Counted from the first letter of the stretch, positions 23,378-36,604 are shown. The stretch: 64,000 nt of DNA from Haliclona indistincta (GCA_964017065.1 OZ024786.1:12409596-12473595), one strand, 5' to 3'. Notes: generated by a model not told the origin, from the sequence alone. Numbers and translations are program-made.

Positions 23378-23923
23378 TCTCCTTTCTCTGTCCTTCTTTC
23401 TCTCTCCCTCTCTCCTTCAGGTATTCTTGGTGTGACGTGTCGTATGTTGCTCGATCACTTGCACAAGTTACCCGGTGATGGCCGCACTATGGTTGGGTTC
23501 CTGACTGTTGATAGCTCTTTACATTTCTACAATCTCAAGGTACTCATCATTCAACACCATACTACATGTACCATAAATTTGTACTTCCTTCTTGCAGGCT
23601 GATTTGACACAACCTCAGATGCTTGTGATTTCTGATCTAGACGGTTTGTAGCAATTTTGCTCTTGTTCATGTGTTGCTAACAGTAGCCACAGAATCTTCA
23701 TTTTCATGAATATTAAGAAATGCCTCACAACTAGAGCCAGTTGACTAACCATGTAGTAGCTATATCTCATGATGATCACTCTCACACTGTCGGTTCTGCT
23801 ACTGACTACACTGATGATAGAGTGTGTCTGAAGAATACTGTTGTTGCCTATACATGAACGATACCGTGTAGTGAGAAATTTGAAGGTCAAAATTTTGAGA
23901 AAATGCCATGCGGTAGCAGTGGC

Positions 23924-24182
23924 TTGTAGCCCAGGCGACCCTAAGATCAAAGGCGCCGCACGGTGGTTATATCTCGTATACCATAGCAAATACGTATATT
24001 TTCCAGGAAGTGACGTCACATAGCAACACCGTAGCAACAAGATGGCGTCGTCGAAAAACGCACGCAAGATTACACTGCCGTCTTTCAGCAACGCGCTGTC
24101 ATTCGCCTCTGGTGACTTCTATGGAGGCTCTACTACCTTGAGCGCTTCGTTTAGCAGCATTCTCGAGCTTCCTGGGCTACAA
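23924..24182. mobile_element. 259-bp TIR element in a Sec24 intron
   Basis: Bounded by TTGTAGCCCAGG and CCTGGGCTACAA. The matching intron of the 33.5-41.9 kb copy (around 37,305-37,330) lacks it, which marks it as an insertion after the duplication. Confidence 0.75.
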
Positions 24183-24185
24183 AAT

Positions 24186-24325
24186 GGTTAAACCATGGCA
24201 CCTCGGCGGTACACGATATAACCTCGGGGGTTAATTTTACTGCCCTCGTGCGCTTCGCGCCCTCGGGCGGTAAAATTAACCCCCTCGGTTATATCGCGTA
24301 CCGCCTCGGTTGCCATGGGTTAACC
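24186..24325. mobile_element. 140-bp palindromic MITE
   Basis: GGTTAAACCATGGC at the left pairs with GCCATGGGTTAACC at the right. Both arms contain a paired ATTTTAC/GTAAAAT core flanked by CTCGG runs. Absent from the sister intron near 37.3 kb. Confidence 0.8.
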
Positions 24326-27300
24326 TATACATATATACGATTAATTTTTTAATGGCGAATTTAATTAGCTTGACTAGCCAAATTCTCCTAAATTTTCTCC
24401 CACCAAAATGATGTACTGTACAGTACAATGTGGCTGGCAGTGTTGTATTAGGGTGCTTTTTTATTGGAGTCGTTTTACTTGATCATAATTATTGTAGATG
24501 TGTTTCTTCCTTCACCAATATCACTTCTCTGTAACCTGAGAGAGTCAAAAGAGGTTTGTACTATGCATACACGAGAGCATGTAGGACCAACCTTGTATGT
24601 ATAATAAATATTATTGTTATACATACATGCGTTGACTTTACATTTGTCTTCTACTCAGTTGATCAAATCTCTACTGGAGGATCTGCCGAGGATGTTTGGT
24701 AATAACAAGATCGGTCATTGTGCTCTCGGTGCTGCACTGCTGGTAGCTGAGAAACTACTGGTAAGCTAACTCACTTTTCCCTCCCCACCACGCCGTTTGA
24801 ACAGAAGCTTTGCTTTTACAGAGGTTGTGTTCTACATGTAAATGCTGATATTGGGCCATAAGCCAGCTATGGTTTTATATGTACCATTTCATTTTTGTCC
24901 ACAGCATCCTATCGGTGGTAGGGTCACAGTGTTGCTCTCCTCTCGACCCAGTATTAGACCAGGAGCTGTCAGTAAAGAAGCCCCATCACCTGGAGCTACT
25001 AAAAGAGTGAGAACAAGAATTGATATAATTATTTGCGTCATGTTACATTGTGACTTATTAGGATCAGATCAACATGTCTGCCTCGACAGATTTCTACAAG
25101 AAGATAGCACTGGAGTGTTCCTCACAGCAGATAGCAATGGACCTGTTTGTGTGTACCTCACAATACGTGGACCTGGTTACCATCTGTGAGTGATGTAGCT
25201 TGATAATGAAGCAACATGTCTATAAACAGATTACCGTGTTTCCTCTAATAAAAGCCCGGGGCCTTTGTGTACTGTATGATCGACACATGTAATTTTCTTC
25301 TCTTTCTTCACAGTTACGTTGTCTAAGTTCTCAGCTGGGCAGGTGTTCTACCATCCTGACTTCAGCCATCAGAAAGACTGGACGAGATTAAAGTTCGAAA
25401 AAGACTTCAGGTGATTGTGATCACATGACAATCACATGATGACCTTCAACCATGGCACAGCAGGTTCAGATCAAAGTTTCATTTTCTTTTCTTTCTCTCA
25501 GGCGGTATCTCACTCGTAATATTGGGTTTGAAGCTGTGATGAGAATCAGATGTACTGAAGGTACACACACTCTCCTTCATCTCTTTCTACTTATCTTCCT
25601 TGTACACCTCTTGCTCTCTACCTCACTCTATCCTTCTCACTCACTCTCTCTCTCTCTCCATCTCTTCTTCTTCCTCTCCTATCTCTTCCTTCTTCTCTTC
25701 CTTCTTCTCTTCCTCCCACCTCCCTCCCTCCTCTCTCAGGTCTCAGTATGCATACGTTTCATGGTAATTTCTTTGTTCGATCCACTGATCTACTCACTCT
25801 ACCTAACGTCAATCCTGATCATGGGTTCTGTATGAATATATCGATCGATGAGAATTTGAAAGACTACAACAATGTGTGTTTCCAAGCTGCTCTACTTTAT
25901 ACATCATATAGAGGTTAGTTACTGCATGGTCTACAGTAGTTAGTTGAGCTGTGTCTCATTGAATTCAACTGCCCCATAGCCTTGTACTGGGGACCACTAG
26001 CTGTGTCTCACTGTCGTCACTGACCACTAGTGGGACTGTCTCCTACAGTGAGTAGTCTCGTGTGGCACCCACTGCATGCAAGGGGAAGGGTCTGGTTAAA
26101 TTTAAGTCCGAAATCTGGCCAGAGTGATTTGAACTGAAGTGGGAGGAGCCTTCTATCAAGTGTTTATATATGCCTTTTTAAATTGTGGTTGTGTTGTTGT
26201 CAGGTGAGAGGCGTATCAGAGTCCACACACTGTGTGTTGCTGTCAGCTCTCAACCAGCTCATGTGTATGCTGGACTGAACGTACAAGCCATCACAGTAGT
26301 ACCAGCAATGATGGGTAAGCACTAGAACATCATACATGCATGTTTCAGCCAAGCTCTGTGAAATGTGATCAGAATTACTCATTTTTTGTTACAGCTGCCG
26401 ACAGATCAGCTAGTTCTAGTGTAGGAGATGCCAGAGAGGTGAGCTACACTGTACATGTAGGATGAATATAATTACTTCCTCTCTTCAGGCACTGATGAAC
26501 ACAGTAGTTGACTCCACTAAAGCGTATCGTACCACACTGGCTTCCTCTATGCACTCCTCTCAGTTCTGTCTCCCTCTCTCACTGCGCCTTCTACCACTCT
26601 TCGTACTTGCTCTACTAAAAAACGTGAGCAATTTTACATTTTTGTCACATTTTTATTTCAAAATTTATTTTGTGTATGGTTAATTAGAGTCACATTGATA
26701 TATGGTATGTCTCATATCTCTCTACAGCCTGCATTCACACTCAATGCTAAAGTGAGCATGGACGCACGAGCACAGGCCATGAACATCATCAAGGCCACAC
26801 CCCACGATCAGTTGATGCTAATAGTGTATCCCAGGCTCTATGCTATACACACACTCACTGATGAGGTTGGCATGACAACACACTGACAATGACATTGAGG
26901 TGACCATTTTACTTTCCTCACAGAATCTAGAAGAGACATCTGACGGTCATGATGTGGTGGCTATAGTGTTATAATGCAGCTATCAGCTGAGAAGCTCACT
27001 AATTACGGGGTCTTCCTCCTCGACTATGGGATGGTAAGACATCAAGACAACTCCTCATGTGTGTTACTATATGTTGTTGTCATGGTTACAGGGGTTGATG
27101 TGCTTTGTTGGTAAGGGAGTGTCTCCGGAGATCATGAGAAACTTGTTTGATGTTCCTCATTTTGGAGCAATGCTTGAATACATGGTGAGTGAGAGAGGAT
27201 GGAAAATGTGTTCATTATCCTTCTCTAGCTCCAGTTTCCATCACTGGACAGTGATCTCTCTAAACTGGTTCGTACCTTTGTTGCTCAAATCAGGAACTCT

Positions 27301-28290
27301 CACAGCAACAATCTTCCCTTGCTGATTATCAGGTGAGTAGAGAGTAATCTATAGCTATCAATTGTACATTTGTACGATGTTGTAAGCATTGCGCTAAAGT
27401 CAGAGGAAGTGAGACGCGCAAGTGTTTTTAGGCCTCGAATATTTTAGGAATATTAGGCCTTATACCCAGGCCTAATATTCTACACCTGGGTACGAGGCTA
27501 CGTTTTGCACTCATGTTTAATGATACAGAGCCGTGCTCATGGTCTGGCAAATTGCCTATAGTGCCTACTTGTCAATGATAAACATTTGTAAATTACATAT
27601 CACTCTCCCACTCGGGCCACTCCAGAGAGGATGGTCCTCATCGTTTACCATTCATTAACTACCTGATTGAAGACCGGACTGAAGACGGCACATCATATTA
27701 CGAATATCTGCAGCACATTAGCCGACAAATTAAGTAGATCAATCTATAGTGGGTGTGGCTAGTTATCAAGTGTGGTAATGACAACTGCAGTATGTCAGCT
27801 GTAGAAATTTTTACTAACTTTATCATATTTGCTGTCTCTAATTGTACATTTCTTTTGTGGTAAAGAAAACGGTTTATACAAAATTCTAATTGTTAAATAA
27901 TGTTAAAGGTAACTGTATATCCTCGTGTTAATTTCCGGTAGTCCTTTCTGTCTTCTTGTTGTGTTCACTGTTGCTGCTGTTGTCTTGAGTGCTTGACGTG
28001 ACTGATCTATTTGATGCGAGTGATGTTCTTCGAAGTATGAACGTGTTGTGTTAGAAAGCATGAGATAAAGATTCTCAAGATGACTATCCACTAGAGATTG
28101 TATGAGCTCCTTTCCTCCCACCTCTATACACTGTAACCACTCTATTGCTCTCTCCTCAGTCACTGGTGCTTCACCTGAGGCAGGCTTGTTCATTAGTAGT
28201 TGTAGTTTTCTCAGTGTGCTCTTACTGACGCACTCTCCAATATTCTTTTGTGTGCTGTCTGGATGTGTGGATGACCAGTACAGGTAGTCA

Positions 28291-29869
28291 CAGGCGCGTG
28301 TCCAGGAATGAAGAAAGATAGGTGCGCGCAAAGTGCGCCCGAAAAATCTAATTAATATTCATGATATTCATTGCATTACGTCATTTTCGTAATTACAAGT
28401 AATAAAAACATTTTAACCAAAATGGAAGAGATTTAGGGTTGGTACATTTATCGAAAAAGTATGGAAACAAGATTTGAAATGAAAAGGATTATAATTAACA
28501 ATAGCAGTGTAATGCTACCTCCCTATTAAATTAACCACAACTATCGAAAGCAGTTAATTTAGGGAGGTAGCATTACACTGCTATTGTTAATTATAATCCT
28601 TTTCATTTCAAATCTTGTTTCCATACTTTTTCGATAAATGTACCAACCCTAAATCTCTTCCATTTTGGTTAAAATGTTTTTATTACTTGTTTCTTTTCTT
28701 TTTTTATTAAAGACTTAGTTGGCACTTATGCTAATACGGTGTATACATAGTTTCAAAAGTAATAATTGTAATAATAGTTCCGGTCCGGCAGCAGACTGCA
28801 CTACTCGCGATCGACTCTGCATGCACTGCATGCAACATGTATTATGCAACATTAGCTAAGCTTAAGATAGCATTCTTACCAGCCTGAACAGACAAATCCA
28901 GTGTAACAGTGAAGACATGCTCGTTGTCTGCTGTAAACACTAGTGCTAGTGGCAGCAGCACTCGCGTTCCAAGCAATTTGTACTAAGGTGCGCTTGTATT
29001 AGAATAATTACATACACGGGCGTGCGCGAGTAGGCGTAACCTAGTAACGGAGTTCAAACAGAATGATGGAATGGAGTCTGTTATGGACCAAAAATCGCTG
29101 TTTTTCTGGAAACACTCGCTTCTCCCAGTGTTTTAGGCCTAAATAGATATCAAGTGCACTGATGGTCATAGGCAGCGTTGCTTCTGTGTAGGTTTAGTTG
29201 CGTTTGGTTCCCTCACTACTGTGCTAGACTCTCTGAAGAATAGGAAGAAAGAAAGAAAGAAGATGAACAAACCGGTGACCACGTGAAATCTGGTTTACCA
29301 CCTTAGACCTGGTTTCCTTTGCTTCTGAAGGTCTCTTTGTAATCGCACAAATCGTGCAAGGAGCTTCAGAACGTTAGATTAGCTTGAAACGCCCGTACGG
29401 CGAAGATATGGCAGTGCCGGACTTAGTGCCTCCAGGCGAGACGCCATCTTGTCATGCCCATAGCAACTGGCCTTATAGTCTTTATTAGTAGACTCATTGT
29501 AAGCGCTTACCTCTTAGGATAGCCCCTAGGTAGTTAAAATACTCCTGATGTCGCCAACAGCCAAGATATACGTGAATTATTGCGTTTAGCCTAAGTGTAG
29601 CCGCCATCTTGTTTTCCGCTCAACCCTAAATATGCCACGTCTACCGCGTGGCATAATTATCATGGCGCACTGGATCTGTTCTTCGCTGAAACTAATGGAA
29701 AACAGCCTAAACTACCTTAGAATGGGATATTGGCAGCTGCTAAGTTTGTTGTAATAACAATTATGATACATTTATAGCCACAGTGTACTTTAATGCAATG
29801 AATAATTTAAAAATTCAATGCTGAGGGGGGTGCTAGAGCACCCGGAGCCCTATCGTGGACACGCGCCTG
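28291..29869. mobile_element. 1.6-kb hAT-like non-autonomous transposon in NLR4
   Basis: Perfect 14-bp inverted ends CAGGCGCGTGTCCA and TGGACACGCGCCTG, with subterminal GGGGGGTGCTAGAGCACCC in hAT style. All sister NLR genes show the uninterrupted site. GGTA is present on both sides, but a clean 8-bp duplication is not, so hAT is a tentative class. It carries a 296-bp internal foldback and no transposase ORF. Confidence 0.8.
28395..28690. repeat. internal foldback of the hAT-like element
   Basis: Arms of about 130 bp, starting ACAAGTAATAAAAACATTTT and ending in its inverse, around a short AT-rich loop near 28,530-28,555. Almost perfect pairing. Confidence 0.9.
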
Positions 29870-32715
29870 GGTACAAGTACTCCATTGAGCTGTTTGCAGT
29901 AAGAGTTGCTGCTAGTGACAATGCTCCCTCATCTGTTGCAGTCATTGCACCGATCACTAGTGTCTTTAAAGTTATTGTTTGTCCTAAGAGCAGTAGCAAT
30001 ATGAGCTATACCAGTGTCACTAATGTTATTGTAACTGACATCTAGTTCTTGCAGTGTCTTATTGACAGTAAGTGCTCTAGCTAGTGACTCTGCACCATCA
30101 TCTGACATGTTGCACAGAGAAATATTAAGAGTTTTCATAGTAGTGTTTGTTTGAAGTGCAGTGGAAATAAGAGCTATGCCTTTGTCACTGATCTCGTTAT
30201 GACTGATATCCAGCTCTGTCACTCCATGTAAAGCACCTGCTGGACATGCCTCAGCATGCTTGGAGAGCTCTCCCATCATTAGACCAAATGAGTGGTCATT
30301 GATACCACATCTTGAAAGGTCCACTCTTACTTTTCTACTGTTCCTACAAACCAATGCCAGGAAGTATCCAACAGACATACAGTCCAGTGGACTCAAATTA
30401 ACCGAAGTCATACCTAGTATTCCATTGAGCCTTGGAAAAATTTTTGAATACAATGACTGGTCGTCAATTTGTGCTTCATAAAAACACCTTACGTAATTTA
30501 GAAGAAAAAGCTTGGAAGACTCTACATAAGTGAAATCACTACCTGTGATGATGTTACGAACACCTCGATTGGTTAGCTTAGTGAACCCAGCATAGAACTG
30601 TAGTACAGCAGCGAATCGAGGCTTACTAAGTAGGGTCTGAAACACACTAATCTGCTCATCATTTTCCATTTGAGAGATACGATAGGCAGCAAGCATTTCT
30701 TGGATCGAGAGATGAACAAAGTTGTACGAGATTGTTTTGCTGCTGGTTCCTGCCCACTGGACCCTCTGCAGCACTCCCATGGCGGGGAGATCCTGTTGTG
30801 CAGGTGTGGCTACTGTTGGTAGAATCTGAGATAAGAAATTGAGAATCATATCCCAACTGCTTCTAGGCAAGATAGATGGAAGCTCATCTTGTGTGAAGAC
30901 GATCTTGTTGTTCATCACACCCTCGTATGCTAGTATGCTGATGTGCTTTAGCTGTTTCTTGAGGTCACGAGGGAGGTCATCGAGTGAAGATATTGTTCCA
31001 AGAGTACGATTTGGCTGACGAGTGTTCACTTCGCGAGCAATAAAGCACAACAGAAGTTCGCGAAACATCTCAAAGTGGGTGGTAGGTAGTGTAAGGTCAC
31101 GTTGCAGATATAGAAGTGTAAGAATGGCGGCATTCAATGGTATGTAACAGCTGCTTTCAATGGCTGGATTGTTGGCCAAATGATCTTTTATTTTTCTGCA
31201 CTCATCTTCTAGTATCGTAGAGGATAGCTGAGTAGACAGTGCTTCTCGGAAGTACTCATGAATGCTGTCTTTAGTGAACCCAAGAATCTCAACTCTCTTT
31301 ACGTTTGGTCTCCTGTGCAGGTCTATGGAGGAGTCAGGTCGAGAGGTGATGAGGATGGTAGTGTTGGATGAAACAGAACGAAGAAGCTTACCAAGATACG
31401 AATTATCAGTAGGGTGCTTAGGATCTGGAGGTGCTCGAAGGCAAGCCGGTCCCTCATCCCATCCATCGAGAATGAGGAGGAATTTAAGACCATCTTTTAT
31501 GCTCTGGACTACGTTAGTTACGATATCATCAATGCCTTCCTCACCATCGCTAGCTAAGAGAAGGAGCTGGTGTAAAGTAAAGTCAAATCCAGCTGAATGA
31601 ACAGATGGGTGACGCAGGTGAACAAGAACTACCAGATCAAACATGCCTAGATTGCCATCGGCCCATTTCTGGCAGTAGTGGTATGCTAGAGTGGTCTTGC
31701 CTGACCCAAACGCTCCCTCTACTAGAATCACCAATGGCGGACGAAAATTTCCAAAGATGCCTTCATCAAAGATGCTATCCATATCTACCGGCACCTTACT
31801 AGCCATGAGTGGCTCTATCTCTCCCTTGACTCTGTGCTCGATCAGCTCATCTGGTTCACGAGTGTGTCGTGTTCCCTTCTCGTTAGTCATAGCTAGTTTG
31901 ATATGCTTACAGTTAGGTAGCGAGAGCCAGGTTGTGGGTGGAGTTTGATAAACTCTCTTGAGTTTGTCCACATACACAGTCTGTGGAGAGTGATCTGTAA
32001 TGAGAGCAATGATAGGGTGTGATTAATAAATATGAAATAGCACGTACAATGATCATGGAGAAGATTCATCATTGTCACTATTGGTGCATGTTCGTAAACA
32101 CTATAGCTCACCATTCATAGTAGTGGACTGTATTCTAGCACTGATTGTGGTCCCACCTGTGATAGTGAACACACACAGTAACCTCACTAACTGAGTTGTG
32201 TTAGAGGGTTATACGTCTCTACTGGTTTACTAACTACACATGTTGTGTTGTAGTACCTGAGCGAGCTAGAGGGCAACCAACAGCTGTAGCTAGCTCCTGA
32301 GCTACAGCAGGCTCGTCACACATCACGACAGCATCAATCAACATGACCCACTGGTTGCCGGCGGTAGTGCTGCTGCCTTGAACCCATTTCCGGATCAGCT
32401 CTAGTAGCTTGCAGACTGAGGTCCTGCAATCAGCATCGATGATTGGAACAGCTGTTGCCATCTTCAAACCACTGGCAAGAGACTGCCATTTGTCCGCGGG
32501 GAAACGAGCTTTGTGCAGCTCGAAAACGACTGAGTTGACATCGAAATGTGTCTCAGCTGAGGACAATGAGAAAGTATAATTATACAATAATAGGATGTGA
32601 TTACTACTGCCTGTCTCACCATGGTCTGTAGAAGAAGATGAAGCTTGCGCCATGACTCAAGGAATTTTGCCAGCTAGGTACGTGGGAGTAGCTGGGTTTG
32701 TGGTCGGCCGGGTCA

Positions 32716-32767
32716 TGACGTCAGTGGTAGTGGGTTGGGTTGTAAGTTCACACCCACAAAGATGGCG
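32716..32767. promoter_or_regulatory. NLR4 promoter: CRE plus AAGATGGCGG motif
   Basis: TGACGTCA at 32716-32723, 63 bp upstream of the ATG, and AAGATGGCGGC from 32759. Same arrangement as NLR3 and NLR5. Confidence 0.5.
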
Positions 32768-34335
32768 GCAGTCTTGAGCTTGCTGAACTGCACGCGGAAC
32801 AGCATGAACTCTTACTGTACTTAGTTCACTCAAGTTGTCTGACAGTTTTCAGCTGTCTTGTTCGCTTCTCTCCAGACGGCCAATCGCAGCCTGGTGTTAC
32901 ATTTTGTGCTCACTGCAATGCCTGATCGTGACGTGATGGACGCACTGACAAGTCTGCCGGCACGTGCATGAATGCTGCTATGCATATGATGCATGCATGG
33001 TCACTCTAGCTGTCATCATGTACTGACCATGCTCACGTGAGACGTCGTATAGGTAACTATAAAGAATGATGTATTACTCTATTGGTGATTCTAAGAATCA
33101 TTTTATTTCTTCAGCACGTACTCATTTCAGTCTGACTTATTCTCTAGCTTCCACATATGTCCCAGCCCTAGTAGGTGTGGTCTATAGAGCAACGAGAATG
33201 GACATGTAAGATAGACGAGGGCTCAGCCGGACTAGTCTTAGATGCATTAGCAGCTTTGAGTAATGTGTCTGCTGTCAGTCCCATCAACTAGTGCTACTAA
33301 TAAAGAGTGAGATCAATTCATGATACACACACATGTATACAAGGACGGACGTATTATTATTAGCCTCTTTTGAAATACATGTATCAATTCTGAGCTGACA
33401 GCATCATGTGCTATCTTCCTAGTTAATGGTTATTATAGTGTATTCTATGACTCTGTGACTGAATGTGATTTATTATAATGTTCATTGTATCAGAACTTCA
33501 GAATTACATAAGTTACACTAAACACTGTCTGTACTTTTTGTTATAAAGTGATTTTTTTCCTTCTTGTCTCAGGATCAGATCAACATGTCTGCCTCGACAG
33601 ATTTCTACAAGAAGATAGCACTGGAGTGTTTCTCACAGCAGATAGCAATGGACCTGTTTGTGTGTACCTCACAATACGTGGACCTGGTTACCATCTGTAA
33701 GAGATCAATATGTATCTCTATAATGTATGATACTGTTACTGCTATATTCTTGGACAAGACCATACAAAAAGTGACAACATGTCTATACAGGAAAATTTGT
33801 TAGTTGAGGCTCAAAAATGAGATTTAAAAAATTATAATGTTAAAATTTGCATGGAGCCTTTGTTTTGTGTACTAGGTCTTTGATGGTCGTCGAGTGAACA
33901 GATAAATGTTCCGTTCTAGTTTCCGCTCAAACCAGAGAACATCTGATCTACTGTATTATGTTAATGATATACTATCAATTTGTGTGTACTGTATTGATCC
34001 GCTGTTTCTTGCCCGCTACGGTGCCCAAGTTTTTAGCTGGGCAGGTGTACCATACTGACTTCAGCATCAGATAGAATGGAGGAGATTGAAGTTTGAAAAT
34101 GACTTCAGGTGAGTGTGATCACATGACAGTCACATGATGACTTGCAACTAAACCACTCCTTGTACTTTGTAGATGTGATCAAAGTTATTTCTTTCTCTTC
34201 AGACGATATCTCACTCGAGTATTACATGTTTGAAGCTGTGATGAGAATCAGATGTACTGAAGGTACACACACTCTCCTTCATCTCTTGTTATATTGTCCT
34301 CTTTAATGTCCCTCTCCTCTTCTCTTATCTTTCTC

Positions 34336-34612
34336 AGCACCATCCGATTGATGTCAGTTCAACAGCTACATCATCAGCACTCACTATCACCTGGTCCCCT
34401 CCCTCTCCTCTGGAGGCTAACGGATTTATAACACGATTTACTCTAGACCTCACACGAATTCAATATGGAGGAGATTCACTCACTCTAACTATTTTCTCCA
34501 CCAGTTCTAGTTATCAAGAAATCACATTTATTAGTGGACAGAGCATAATGCTTCCATGTGTTGCCCAAGTTATTCCGAAACCAAGAATCACTTGGACTTT
34601 GGATGGAACATG
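34336..34612 (+). pseudogene. FN3/Ig-like fragment inside the Sec24 copy
   Basis: Reads as a fibronectin-III strand pattern (SALTITWSPPSPLEANGFIT) followed by an Ig-like strand pair (SGQSIMLPCVAQ ... PRITWTLDGT), then a stop. It follows a CAG that could be an acceptor. Neither sister Sec24 copy has it. It is probably a stray exon pair of a cell-surface protein that was moved here. The domain call rests on the W/C spacing only. Confidence 0.5.
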
Positions 34613-36412
34613 AATACGTACCTTGGGGAACGATTAGCACTGAGAACTTTTTCTACATAAGCAAAGCGAGGGTTGAAGCACTTTTGATCTCCTCCTCCAA
34701 CTAACTCTTCTGTTCATTCAACAACTCATTCCTCTTTCCCTCCACCCTCTACTGGACAAGCTCCACCCCCAACGTGAATAACTATTTCCCCAACTGGAAT
34801 GTCTACTGGAATAGCTCCACCCCCAACTGGTGCTTCCGGACACTCTCCTTCTCATATCGGTGGTTATCCTCGTCCTACTCAACCTCCTCTGCCCCCTACT
34901 AGCTCCTCAGCTCAGCCGCCATCAATGGGTCAACCCTATCCTGGTATGACTGGTCTCAGTACAGCACCTAATCCCTCCTCCTCCTCCTCGACTGGTAGAC
35001 CATATGGACAGCCCACACCAGTACAAACACCACAGCAACAACCAATGGCTAGAAAATATTGCTTTGTCTATAGTTCACAAAGATGAATTTCCAACTTTCC
35101 ATTAAAACTGTATTGCGTATTGTTTTGCAGCATTTCACTCTTAAAGGGGTTAAAAATTTGTAAATATAGCTTGAGAGATGGCTGAGCAAATTTGTAAATA
35201 CAAATTGAACTTTTTTTTGAGTCATCAAAATTTGTTCAAATGTTTTTGGTCTAAATTTGACTAATTTTAAGGACAATCACAAAACTTTCCATTGAAACAG
35301 TATTGTGTATTGTGCTGTTGTTATGCAGTATTTCACTCTTGAAGGGGTTAAAAATTGACAATCAAATTTGTTCAAATAATTCGATCAAGTCATTAAATTT
35401 TGACCATTTTTTATAATGTGCAGTAAATTTACAATCGACAAAAAGCGCATTTTTAGACAAGCACAAAATAGTCATAACTTATTTTCCCTTCCAGCCGCCT
35501 GAAGTTCGTCCAGTCAATCTGATGGAGCAGCGTCACCTTCTCCCTCCCACTCCTCTCTCTCATCCTCTCCCTGCTCTACCCGACCATCTTAAGGAACACT
35601 GTCCTGATCCTTCGGTCTTCACGTCGTCAATGACAACCATACCAGCAACAAGCAGCATGTTGAGCAAGATGAAACTACCCTTAGCTATACACATACATCC
35701 TTACAAAGATGGGAGCCTTCAGGTAATCACTACAACTATTTCAACTCCACAAGAACTGAACATGTACTTCACATTGTGCATTTTGAATCCTTGAAGAGAA
35801 AGATACCCTTAAATAAAATTATTTGAAAAAGCCTGAAGCCTAGCTAATCTCAGATGTAGAACTTGTGACAAATTTCAAAGAGCGGTTTCACAGATTTATC
35901 TATCTCTTTTCTCTCTTCTCTCACTAACGCAGGACTGTCCAATCATTACCTCAGGCCAGATCGTGCGATGTCGTATTTGTCGAGCTTACATTAACCCCTT
36001 TGTCTCCTACGTGGACTCCAGACACTGGCGGTGCAACTTGTGCTTTAGACCTAATACACGTGAGAGAAAAAGGTTTTGCTAATTTTGTGATAATGTGTTT
36101 TAACCCTCTAGTGCCTAAGGACTACGATGTCAACCCACGTACTAACAGACGAGGTGATAGATCACATCACGTTGAGCTCAAGAGTTCTACAGTGGAATAT
36201 GTGGCTCCCTCTGAATACATGGTGAGAGAGACAGACAACATGAATAATAGTCACTGTTCCTCTAGGTTCGTCCACCTCAGCCCAGTGTGTTCTTTTTTGT
36301 CATTGACGTCTCGTATTCTGCAGTGCAATCCGGTGAGTATACACACCTCTCTACCTCTCTTTTTTCTTTGAAGCTTCCTATCTTCTCTATTACAAGTAAT
36401 ATTTTCTCCCCC

Positions 36413-36487
36413 CTCTCCCTCCCTCCCTCTCCTTCCTTCTCTCTCCTTCTCTTCCTCCCTCTCTCTCAATCTCTCCCTTCCATCCTA

Positions 36488-36547
<60 letters not shown>

Positions 36548-36604
36548 TCTCTCCCTCCCTCTCCTTTCTTCTCCCTCCCTCCCTCCCTCCCTCTCCTTTC
36601 TTCT

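Larger units (their letters stand above)
22089..27737 (+). pseudogene. Sec24A/B-like, rearranged and frameshifted copy
   Basis: A multi-exon copy of the COPII cargo adaptor Sec24. A 5' block of misplaced internal exons comes first (22089-22212 DQINMSASTDFYKK, about 22534-22626, about 22721-22781). It is followed by proline-rich coding sequence (about 22985-23133) and then a core in normal order from ILGVTCRMLLDHLHKLPGD (about 23421) through VFLPSPISLLCNL, the HPIGGRVTVLLSS exon, a second DQINM exon (about 25063), FEAVMRIRCTEG, LSMHTFHG (about 25742), ERRIRVHTLC, the helical and gelsolin-like exons, and the last exon 27626-27737. The zinc-finger exons present in the 33.5-41.9 kb copy are missing. 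An extra base near 26,960 shifts the SDGHDVV exon into a TAA. It ends 166 bp from the NLR4 stop, tail-to-tail. Confidence 0.85.
27903..32653 (-). pseudogene. NLR4: Death-like + NACHT + LRR gene broken by a transposon
   Basis: Exons: 32620-32653 (start, MAQASSSSTDH), 32257-32556 (Death-like, 300 nt, the most diverged of the set), 32112-32156 (linker) and a NACHT-LRR exon from 31994 to 27903 interrupted by the hAT-like insertion at 28291-29869. Walker A GAFGSGKTT and Walker B LILDGWDE are intact. Besides the insertion, one extra T near 29,972 shifts the frame at ALRTNNN, so the frame ends at about 29929. The C-terminal part (27903-28289) remains readable as YWSSTHPDST and onward. The N-terminal Death-NACHT part and the first LRRs are open, so a truncated product is possible. 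Full-length function is not. Confidence 0.87.

Noticed and set aside
23238..23478. Proline/leucine repeat ORFs over CT/TCCC tracts (also 36287-36871)
   Set aside because: Low-complexity translation of simple repeats inside Sec24 introns.
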